A program made the translations under genes and the position numbers. Shown piece after piece: positions 23,753-32,935 of a stretch of 64,000 nucleotides of DNA. Under the pieces are notes generated by a model. It ran no database searches. It saw only the letters and a list, made by a program, of their open reading frames with translations, and had not been told where the DNA came from. This DNA is from Marsupella aquatica (Eukaryota; Marchantiophyta). Location of the stretch: NCBI GenBank assembly GCA_973895155.1, contig OZ316892.1:22010001-22074000 (forward strand). Reading direction: 5' to 3'. Each line of letters begins with the position of its first letter. Position 1 is the stretch's first letter.

Positions 23753-23864
23753 AAAGTTCCCTTATTACCGCTAATCATTATAATTATTAGTTCAAAATGA
23801 ATTAAAATTACCCTTCGAGCGTTCGCACGTCCTCCATGTATTAGTTAAGACTGAGGGCCCAGGG
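23753..23864. mobile_element. GGGCCC MITE fragment (family B)
   Basis: About 110 bp (AAGTTCCCTTATTACCG to CTGAGGGCCCAGGG) match the right part of the complete family B element at 30237-30438. The left TIR is missing and no target duplication is visible. Adjacent gene sequence present in the other arm (about 40 bp) is deleted. Confidence 0.75.
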
Positions 23865-23885
23865 GTTCTTCCTCACGATTCCAGC

Positions 23886-24345
23886 AGCCTGATCGAGGCT
23901 GGTTCCAAATGGGCCCAACCCATTACACAACTTTGTTCCAAGACTCGACAACATTCTTCCTCACGATTGTAGCAGCCTGAGGCTGGTTCCGAATGGGCCC
24001 ACCCCATTACAGAACTTTGTTCCAGGACTTGACAACGTTCTCCCTCACGATTCCAGCAGCCTGAGGCTGGTTCCGAATGGGCCCAACCCATTACACAACT
24101 TTGTTCCAGGACTCGACAACGTTCTCCCTCACGAATCCAGCAGCCTGAGGCTGGTTCCGAATGGGCCCAACCCATTACACAACTTTGTTCCAGGACTCGA
24201 CAACGTTCTCCCTCTCGATTCCAGCAGCTTGAGGCTGGTTCCGAATGGGCCCAACCCATTACACAACTTTGTTCCAGGACTCCACAACGTTCTTCCTCAC
24301 GATTGAGGCTGGTTCCGAATGGGCCCAACCCATTACCCCGCCCAT
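23886..24345. repeat. 84-bp coding tandem repeat
   Basis: Five to six units of 84 bp (28 codons) built on GGCTGGTTCCGAATGGGCCC and ACTTTGTTCCAGGACTC. The left arm has only one diverged unit, so the expansion happened after the duplication. The antisense open frame across it is a by-product. Confidence 0.85.
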
Positions 24346-24829
24346 TACACAACTTTGTTCCAGGACTCCACAACTTTCCTCCTCTTGCAGGATTATTACC
24401 ATGTCCGTGCAAGAACCCTACTATGAGGCAAAGGGGACCAAGAGTGCCTGAACCCATGCCTCCCCCCCCTCCCTCGCCTCCGCCCTCGTCTTCGCCCTTG
24501 CCTATGCCCTTGCCTCCGCCCTCGGGTTCGCCCTCCCCTCTGTCCTCACCTCTGCTGCCATCGCTTGCTCCCTTGCCTCCTGCTGGCCCCACTCCCATGG
24601 CCCCAGCTCCCTTTCCCGCTTCGCAGTGTCAGTGCCAGAATTGAACAAGCGGACCAAGAGTGTCTGAACCCATGCCTCGTCCATGGTAATAATGGAGGCA
24701 GATCGACTTTCAATGGAGCCGGACGAATGTGGGGGACACTTGGATAGCCGTGTGGCTCTGCTGGATCTTTTTCAGCAAGCAACCCATTACTGCCACTAGC
24801 TTGGTCTACTGAGAGTGAATATATATATA

Positions 24830-25220
24830 GCTTACTTTATTGCCACTAAGGAGGCCACCTGGCTTCGCCGACTTCTTCATGAGCTCCGTTACAATGCTCG
24901 AGATTCTCGATCACAGGGTTGTCATCGATGGTGACAACAAGCCTGCCATTTCACTTACATTCAATCCTGCTCATCACTTGAGGACCAAACACATTGATGT
25001 TCTGTATCATTTTGTTCCGTGAGCAAGTTCAGTCAGGCATTGTTATCATTCAGTATCTTTCCACACATGACATGCCAGCTGATGCCTGGTCTTACTAAGC
25101 CTCTTGTTGGGATCAACGTTTCGTGAGCAAGTTCAGTCAGGCATTGTTATTATTCAGTGTCTTTCCACACAGGACATGCCAGCTGATGGTCTTACTAAGC
25201 CTCTTGTTGGATCAACTTTC
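24830..25220 (+). pseudogene. Copia RNase H 3' fragment with 104-bp duplication
   Basis: Encodes, with one frameshift, the end of a Ty1/Copia polyprotein: ATKEATWLRRLLHELR, then DGDNKPAISLTFNP, RTKHIDVLYHF, and DMPADGLTKPL. These match the RNase H box (TKEA.WLRRLL, CDN.SAI, RTKHID+RYHF, .AD.LTKPL). Bases 25018-25121 are tandemly duplicated at 25122-25220 (CGTGAGCAAGTTCAGTCAGG at both starts), disrupting the frame. The rest of the pol gene is absent upstream. Confidence 0.75.
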
Positions 25221-25352
25221 GACATTTTGTTGATCTTCTTGGTCTCAAGCTGTGACCTGCTAGCCCAATGCATGATCGAGATTCCAGGGGTGTCTCATTG
25301 TGACTTGCTCGACTGATTCCCTACATTCAGACTAGTGACAGTAAGATCTGAA

Positions 25353-25500
25353 TGTTAGGATTAGCTTTACATGTCATGCAGATAGGATATTAGCCTCAGA
25401 CTCAGACTAGTCGTACTTAGTCAGACTTAAATTCAATCAGCATCGACGAAGATTCAGTTTAAGGATTTGAATTAAATCTACCTGCCAGCACTGCCTAACA
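25353..25500 (+). repeat. Possible short Copia LTR
   Basis: A 148-bp segment starting TGTTAGGATTAG and ending GCCTAACA, with TG..CA and a 7-base inverted terminus. It lies about 130 bp downstream of the RNase H remnant, where a 3' LTR is expected. No second LTR or clear polypurine tract was found. Confidence 0.3.
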
Positions 25501-25744
25501 TCTTGAAAAGTGGGACACAGCCAGCTCTTTGTGTACTGGCAGCCTTGCCACATGTTTGTGCTGATCACTTGGGCTGCTAGTGCCTTTGTATTTTCTCAGA
25601 TTGAGGGCCTCTACTTGAGGGTCTCCTCTCATGCTATTCACTGCATTGTACTTCTGTATTTTTCTGTGTTTGAGCGTGAGTGTATGCTTTAGTCACAGAT
25701 GGGCACAATTGAGTAGGAATTAGCTGTGCCCGGCAATGGAATCC

Positions 25745-25797
25745 GACAAAACTCCATCTACTTAAGTTCTGACAAAACTCCACCTACTTAAGTTGGA
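25745..25797. repeat. 26-bp tandem duplication
   Basis: TCCGACAAAACTCCATCTAC and TCTGACAAAACTCCACCTAC stand next to each other, each followed by TTAAGT. Confidence 0.8.
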
Positions 25798-25809
25798 CAA
25801 GTTTGATTA

Positions 25810-27600
25810 TATAACAGACCAAAGTGGCAGAGCCGAAGCAATGATCGTGGCAGAGGGCAAGGAAGAGCCAACAACAATGGCATATCAGATAAGAGATACA
25901 ACCCCCTCAAATGCTTTAGATGCGGCACACCCGGACATACAAGAAAAGAGTGCAGGGCACCCTTTCATTTAGTTAAACTTTATAAATCAAACAGCATAAA
26001 CAACCCTACAAAAGAACCCCATGGAAACTTCCTAGAATTACATCAAGATCTCACACAATATGTAACAGAACCTGCCTCACCTGAAATACATACCATTATC
26101 TATAGAGAGTAGAAATCCCACCTAGCAGACCCAACAATATGTATAATAGACAACGGCACCTCTCACCCAGTTTTAAAAGAGAGAATACTTCACTAGCATT
26201 ACCCCATCATCCAAAACAATTACAACAATCTCTGGCCAAAAAAAGATAGAACAAGGGCATGGTCCAGCTACTGTCACATTTCCGAGAGGGATAGTGATTC
26301 ACATAGAATCTGCAATATATGCACCAACAGCCACCCAAAATCTTATTAGCTTTCAGGACATACGAGCAAATGAACTACATATCTCCACTAGCATGTACAA
26401 AAATAAAGAAGTCCTACAAATCCTCCAGATTACAGAAAAGGGATTACAGATTTGAGAAATGCTCCCAGTTGAACCTCCAGGATTGTATGTGACTCAAATA
26501 CAGTCACACTATGCTGAACATAAAAAGCAGAGTATTGCCATTACTTGGCATAACCGGTTGGAACACCCTGGTATAAGTATGTAGTTACCATAAAATCCTT
26601 AAAGATTCAGTGGGTATACCACAAGCAGCGAGAACACCCCATAAACAAGAGCCCTACATAGCATGTTTGTAGGGTACAGGTTTATAACTCACCCATCGAT
26701 TACAAAACGGTGTATGCTATCCCTAACTAAGTTCCTGGAACACCTTAAATAATGCAGATGTCTGTGGCCCTATTGAACCATCCACTAGACCAAATATTCT
26801 GAAGATTCTTTTTTGTTATGATTGACTCATCAACCAAATGGTCACAGGTGTCTTTGCTATCCACAAGAAACTTAGCATTTTCACGAATTCTAGTAAATAT
26901 ACTTAAGTTAAGAGCTCAGTTCCCGGAAAATCCCATAAGAATCCTACGAGTCAATGGAGCAAGGGAATTCGCTTCAAAGTCAGACATTTAATGATTTCTG
27001 CCTTACTATTGGGATAGAAGCCCAGTACCCTGTTCCATATGTCCATTTCCAAAACAGGATGGCGGAGTCTGTGATCAAAAGACTACAAATGATTGCACGC
27101 CCATTATTAATGCAAACCAAACTCCTTGCCACCGCATGGGGACATGCTGTACTCCATGCAGCTTCCTTATTACAGTATAGACCTTCATCCTTTATATCAT
27201 TGTCTCCTCATCACCTTGTTAAGAGGGGCCGTCCCCCTGGCCGGATCTAAAGATGTTTGGCCAAGGCAGAAGAGAAATGCCATTATTTCCTACAACAATA
27301 CCAATCATAGACAACACCACTGCCAAACATACTACCACTCAATCACAAGACAATGAGGAAATATCCATCCAGTATATGCATACAGGAAAAGTATGGCGAG
27401 AGAACATACCAAAATAGATGACCAATTTGCTTTCCTCATTGCACAGGAGATTACTAATGATACCCCAGATCCATTGACGGTCCAGGAAGCACAAAGTCCT
27501 GAAGACTGGCCCACTATGGCAGGAGGCAATAAACTCAAAGTTAGACTCACTAATTAAGAGACAAGTTTTTGGCTTGATCCTACAGGTCCCATCAGATATG
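25810..27600 (+). pseudogene. Copia gag-pol remnant (gag knuckle, protease, integrase)
   Basis: A second Copia remnant, order gag-protease-integrase as in Ty1/Copia. Seen: CCHC zinc knuckle CFRCGTPGHTRKEC (about 25915); protease-like IIDNGTSHPVL (about 26145); pre-integrase WHNRLEHPG (about 26550); integrase pieces DSSTKWSQVSLLSTRN (about 26830) and PENPIRILRVNGAREF (about 26930). An open stretch, 26954-27250, carries VPYVHFQNRMAESVIKRLQ and AWGHAVLHAA. The inter-domain phrase DDQFAFLIAQEITNDTPDP follows near 27420. Many stops and frameshifts occur. Reverse transcriptase is missing. Confidence 0.8.
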
Positions 27601-28070
27601 AGCTTAACTGAATATAAATTTACCTTTAAGACCAATTTTGGCAATACCGGTATATTCGTTAAATTCCAGTTATTGTTAAATGTAATATTGTTTAATTTTT
27701 TAATGAAAATAATTAAATTAAATGATAATGAAATATCGAACATCATGAGGCCTCATTCCAAGAAGAAATTTGGATGTTTGAGGGGTATCGTTATGAACTG
27801 AAAAACAAAATTGTACAAATGAATCATTTATATTTTTACATAAATATGAATGTAATAATCCTAGGGATAATCCATATTTACATTAATCTGTGTACTTCTA
27901 AGTGGCACTTCCAACCAGAAGGAATTATTGAAACCTTGTTGGCCACGCAAAATAAACCTAAGTAAGTTCTCTACAATACTTGTGTGAGGCTGACTTGTCG
28001 CCAATTGTCACCCTAAACCATATTATTTAAGTAAATAATTAAAACCCTACTCTCATTGGTCCCCGCATTG
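27601..28070. other. AT-rich, no gene
   Basis: No domain in any frame. It probably belongs to decayed flanks of the Copia remnant. Confidence 0.5.
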
Positions 28071-28074
28071 GTCC

Positions 28075-31000
28075 TCATTCTTGGTGGACCACACCGGCCT
28101 CTACTTGTTTACATCTCTCAAGATTGTCTTGTGCTTTAGCAACAACTGATTTAGGAATTGATACCAAACCAGTTTTAGTGTGTCGAGACTTGAAGCACCA
28201 CAAAACACTATTCACAGATATTTTGTGAGGCGCTGGATATTCTCGTTCATCCCACTCCCATTTCTTACTCCAACAATTCTTCCATCTTTCTTTCTGCCCC
28301 ACTTCACTCTTGCCCATGTGAGGGCAAAACCGCTCCACTAAACACACATGCTCAAGCTTTTCATCATCATTCAACTCTCCTTCTTCCACATTGCTCACTA
28401 CTCGCCCCCAAATGAACAGGGTAGTTCTCTATATCCTCCGTTGCTGGTCTTTGCAAGATAAAACGACCCTTCACAATATCTACTCTTGGTTGAAAAGCTT
28501 CTCGTGGTTGATTCTTGACAGGCTAGGTCCAACATAGTCTTCTCGCGCATCTAACTCACATGCAACATTCCAAAAATTGAGAGGCATATTGTCTCTCCAA
28601 TTTGTTCGGGGCCAGAATCCACCTTTTAAGTTGTCTCCATCTTCTGGCCCATACTGAACAATCTTTGTTTCCAATGTAGCTAGGACAACTTTCCAATATT
28701 GGATGAGATCATCCCAAGATTCCCTTAATTCCTCTGTCTCACTTCTATCCACAATCAATTGGAAGAACTTCAAATGTTTCTGTATCCCTAGACGAACATC
28801 AGCCAACATGCTTATTTCTGTCATAGGAAGTCTTTTTGGTATTTCATTTGGAAGGTTTGGAAATCCATCTTTTCCCCAAGATCACATTTCAATACCTTCC
28901 TTTGGCACCCATGGCACATCATCATTTGACTTGAGCTTATATTGAAAGCATGGCATCCCGCCTTCTCAACCATAAAATCAAAATAGGCGGGGCTTTCCAT
29001 GCCCAACCAACGAGTCTGGGCCTTTTAGTAGAAAAGGCTCTACATATCCTTTGAAGTCCGGTGTATCTCTTGTACAAAATGTGGAACTGGACTTGGTGTT
29101 CTGGCAGCTTTCATGAACAAGCTCATCAAGTCGGGTAATGTCCATGTTGGATCGTGCATAAGGGATTCAGAGAAATGCCCGAACATACCATCAACATCCT
29201 CATGAGTGTGCCCAACCATAAGGAATCCAAGTTAAACCTCTTCAAACACCTTCCTTGCTGTTAACAATGATAGATAAGCCATAACAAATATGTTCTCATT
29301 ATCACTCAAGTGGTGCATTGTCGAGTTGCAATTTTAATGTCCGTTGAAGAGGCCTGAAACAATTACTTGGTTGTAACCCGGTTGTGAAGATGATTACTCA
29401 GCTGCATCATTACAAATCCCAATGCTTTAGAAAAATATGGATTTAAATAAATGTGACTTTGTGTTATTCTATCAATGCACTAAAAAATAATGCAAAACAA
29501 TGGAATTCATGTTAAGAATACCACATACCTAGCTCCGCTATGAAATTGGAGTCTTCCTTGGTCAAATGCTTTTCTAACATCCTCCTCAAGAACATCCATT
29601 CTCCCCCATAGAAGATTGCTGAAGATGTTTGTGGAATCCGGACCCTCTAGAAGAGAATTAATCATAGGTTCAGGGTTTTCCAACATCCGAAGAATCGAGT
29701 CAATTGACCCAATACTTGCATTTGAATCCGGAGCCCAACATGCAAGATTATATTGAGCCACAGCTTTGGGGCCATGACATGAGTTAAAATACCTGTCATA
29801 GTGATTGGTAGGCGGATAGAGCCATCGCAATCTTTTGGATTCCATGGCAATTTGGGGAGAGCAGTCTTACAATGGTACATTTTGTCATGGATTATACAAA
29901 CTGACTCCTTGGGATCAGCAATAGAATGTGGCCTCCACACATGATATAATAATCTTCCCTATGTGTGATCTTCATGATGCTCTTCTTCGTCGCGTCTAAA
30001 AATCTCCAGCTCTTCTTTTCCTCTAGAAAGTCGAGACCTACGTTGTTGTAACTCACTACAAGTATTGCATTTTGAGAAGTTATTTCCCTTCTTGTGAATC
30101 AAAACCTCTTTGAAATATTTTTGGTGAAGGAAACTCATTATTGGTTGAGATATCTGGCCGAGACCAAGGGCAACCTTTATATCATTCACCCTATCCCTCA
30201 TTGTCTCCCAAGTAAGGCTTGTCGGCAACTCCCGCACCCTGGGCCCTCACTCCGTGTAAAAGAAGTGGACTCCCTGCGCTCGGGCCCTTTTCCTGTTTAC
30301 CCCTTGTTTATTCTATTTTACTATTAAAAGTTCCCTTATTACCGATAATAATTATAATTATTAATTCAAAATTAATAAAAACTACCCTTTGAGCGTTTGC
30401 ACGACTTCCATGTATTAGTTAGGATTGAGGGCCCAGGGCTCCCGCAGACCAACCCTTGAGTTGTAAGCCAAAGTTCTTTGTTGGCAGGGTGGTTATCTGC
30501 ACTCTCATCAATAATCATTTTCATTGACATCAATGATTGAGATACTCTCTCTCTGACATCCTTTTCTTCCCTTGGTTCCCATGCTCAGATATCGTCAAGC
30601 CTTCCCTAACCTGTTTTTCATGATATCAAATTATTGGGTTTTTTTTCTTTCCATGCAATGCCTTCCACGCCTCAAGACAAATAGGAACTCCTTCTACACC
30701 TAACAATCTCTCCCCTTCTGACGTGTCTAGATAGCGCATTTTGAATTGCCAATACTTCTTCCTCCTTCCTTTGTTGAAATGACTTGCTAAAGTACCTCTT
30801 CCTAATTCTTAGAGCCAATTGAAATCTCGATCAAAGTATTGACAATATTTTTGCCTACAACAATTGTTTGTACTAATCAATAAGATATCTTCCTATGAGA
30901 GTGACTGCTCTTTCCTTCCTTGAGAGATCCCTCCGGGGTTTCTTTCTAGGTCTTACTTTACTCACATATGATCACTTCTCGCTTGATACCTCAAGTCGTT

Positions 31001-31561
31001 ATGATCCCTAGTTCTGAAAGTGATAATGTAAACTTCTCCCCCAGGCGCAAACCTAGTGATCGGCCAGGGAACAAGACAATCTTTGTATCTCAAATGCTCT
31101 CTTCTTGCCCCATCAACAAATTCTGTAATAAGTATTTTGACGTGTGTCTCCCCAAGCAATGTCCCCTGCAAAACGACATCAAGATTTGTAGTACTGACCA
31201 TTGCAATTGAGAAGTTGATGTTATTCTCATCTATGACTTTCACAGACATTTCTCTCCAATCACCCCTGCTTATTAAAATTTCTTTGTGGTGATCCCTACT
31301 TTGTCCCATCTCCCCTTCATCCTCACTATCCTATTCGCGTGGAATGACGTCCTCAATCCCTAAATCATCGAAGGCCAGGGGGAGCAAGTCTGACTTCTTC
31401 CAAGGCGTAGTGGACCCAAATTGGATATCTATAGTTTCTGTCTCATGAAGGTCTACAGTTTTATCAATCCTCACCAAAACTTGTGTGGATCCAAGAGAAT
31501 GATCCAGGACCTTGAAGGTTGGATATATATTTACGAGTAAAGTTACACCATCAGTTATCAA
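28075..31561 (-). pseudogene. DUF7869-type transposase-like gene, decayed
   Basis: Minus-strand pieces, right to left: 31561-30962 (N-terminal, LVNIYPTFKVLDHSLG and EVYIITFRTRD); 30236-29959 (NFSKCNTCSELQQRRS); 29940-29860 (IIHDKMYHCKTALPKLPW); 29845-29507 (FNSCHGPKAVAQYNL, DSNASIGSIDSILRMLE); 29330-29040 (LQLDNAPLE, DNENIFVMAYLSLL, FLMVGHTHEDVDGMFG); 29006-28480 (CHGCQRKV, WPRTNWRDN); 28398-28075. The series F.KC..C, QLDN, VGHTHED(I/V)D is what I recall for the DUF7869 family, found in plants, fungi and invertebrates and suspected to be transposase-derived. That assignment was not searched. A MITE splits it at 30237 and several stops are present. The 5' end is cut by the repeat at 31530. Confidence 0.6.
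30237..30438. mobile_element. 202-bp GGGCCC MITE (family B, complete)
   Basis: Perfect 13-bp TIRs CCCTGGGCCCTCA...TGAGGGCCCAGGG and an exact 8-bp duplication CTCCCGCA (30229-30236, 30439-30446). The 8-bp duplication suggests a hAT-type non-autonomous element. It interrupts the DUF7869-type frame: flanking minus-strand codons read ..YNSRVGLRE then LPTSLTWE.. when the element and one duplication are ignored. Confidence 0.92.
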
Positions 31562-32935
31562 TCGTTTCCATCAGTCGACCTGATATCAGTTGCCACATCA
31601 TCTCAGAGAGGCCGCCAAGATGCGGAGCCAAAAAAAATACAAACTCACTTTTTTTTCTCAAAATTTGATGAAGAAAAAAAAATGAATTTTTTTCACTATG
31701 GACATCACTTTTCGGACATCACTTTTCAGACGAGGCCAACCAAGATGGCCAGGTGTCCATACGGACATCACTTTTTGGCGGGGCCAGCCGAGATGGCCAG
31801 CTCTTTGTACGGTATGGACACCAAATTTCGTAGAATTGTTTTTTCAATTTTTTTTCTCATTTTTTTTGTTTTGAATTTTTCAACAAAATAAGTTTTCAAA
31901 TTTTTTTTCTCATTTTTTTTCTCATGTTTTTGTCCGCACGCCGATCTTGGCAAGGTCAGCTGAGATTGAGTCAATCTCAGCTGCCTAGCTGAGATGCGTG
32001 GAAGTGCAAAGTCGTCATCCCCTAGGCCCTCAGCTTACGTAATCCCGGAAACACGTGCGCCAGCTTGAAGGGTATTTTTAATCCATTTCCGGCTAATAAT
32101 TATAATTCAATTAGAACCAACCAACCCGCAACTTTATACAAATTTGGGTTTATAAGGAAGAAGGGTATTTCCAAAACCGTGGCATATTAACTCAGCCGAA
32201 GGGGTCCTATAATGTATGTGACACACGTCATTGTATAAGGGGCCATGTGGCAAGGTCTCAATCATTGGAACATAGTGTCCCAAGTGAGTCACTTTATTAG
32301 TACCTAGACCCATATCTTAGTTTGATTATATGTTTTGTAATCCCGTTTGTAATGTCTCTCCAATGTAGAGTGCACTCTCGGTGCAGGTAGTGCCCATGCT
32401 TGTGGGGATGTTGCCACTGCCCACCTATTGCCTACCAATCCATGTTTTGTCCGTAATCTTGCCTATACTAGTTTAGCCAAACTGGTAAAACATATCTAAA
32501 CTGTGTGAGTGATTGTATGCCCCACTAGGGCACTGTATGCATCATTTTTGTCCAGAAAATTTGTGTATCTCAAATTGGATCTTGTATGTTAGCCCTATCT
32601 TGGGTTTTCCTTATTATAATTTCACAATGGGTTTTCAAATATAGATTTTATCAGTTTTATAAGGCACCTAAGGGTATACAAATTTATCAAAAACTAATTT
32701 TTTACATGGAACAAGGGTAATGTATAATTATGAAAGAAAAATACTAAGAAGGGGTAGGCAAGGGGGGTCCGGGCGCAGCGGGGTACAATTAGTATACATC
32801 GAGTGAGGGCCCATGGTCGTCATCTCAGCTGAGATTCAAAAAACATATATTCAGCGGAAAAACTGATAACTGATGTCAGCTGCTGATATCAGTTATCAGT
32901 GGCTGATAACTGATGATCCTCGCTACCCCAAGAAG
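31530..32935. mobile_element. GAGTAAAGTTACA repeat, copy 2, possible whole element
   Basis: Left part (31530-31830) repeats 12911-13115. At the far side, 32860-32930, several GATAACTGAT/ATCAGTTATCAG blocks mirror the left ATCAGTTATCA and CTGATATCAG. The pair may therefore mark the two ends of one element about 0.6 kb long before the 797-bp insertion at 32020. Ends and target duplication were not resolved. The interior has simple T-rich runs. Confidence 0.4.
32020..32816. mobile_element. 797-bp GGGCCC element (family B, long form)
   Basis: Ends CCCTAGGCCCTCA and TGAGGGCCCATGG, close to the 202-bp element, with an exact 8-bp duplication TCGTCATC (32012-32019, 32817-32824). The left interior shares TTCCGGCTAATAATTATAATTC-like sequence with the short form. 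No coding capacity. It sits inside the preceding repeat. Confidence 0.85.

Larger units (their letters stand above)
23721..24644 (+). pseudogene. Secreted proline-rich protein, disrupted copy
   Basis: The head-to-head paralogue of the gene at 22125-22610. The ATG (23721) and the start of the signal peptide (MVFCSRLLASL) are present. At about 23753 a MITE fragment replaces the rest of the signal peptide. Then follow about five to six 28-residue repeats of LPHDSSSLRLVPNGPN plus PLHNFVPGLDNV, with an extra 4 bases in the first and a missing ~10 bases in the last that break the frame. The tail (PRVPEPMPPPPPSPPP... ending SQCQCQN, stop 24642-24644) is still open from 24303. The upstream TATA of the intact copy (TTTATAAGC) reads CTTAATAAGC here. 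I judge it non-functional as a secreted protein. Confidence 0.6.
23455..24777. repeat. Inverted duplication, right arm
   Basis: Reverse-complement homologue of 21995-22865. It is longer because of a MITE fragment (23753-23864) and an expanded 84-bp tandem repeat (23886-24345). Confidence 0.85.

Noticed and set aside
23886-24345. CRISPR-like array
   Set aside because: Units are directly adjacent coding repeats without unique spacers, in a eukaryotic genome.
23873-24598. 241-codon minus-strand frame with 28-residue repeats
   Set aside because: Antisense of the right-arm proline-rich gene; the plus frame matches the intact copy.
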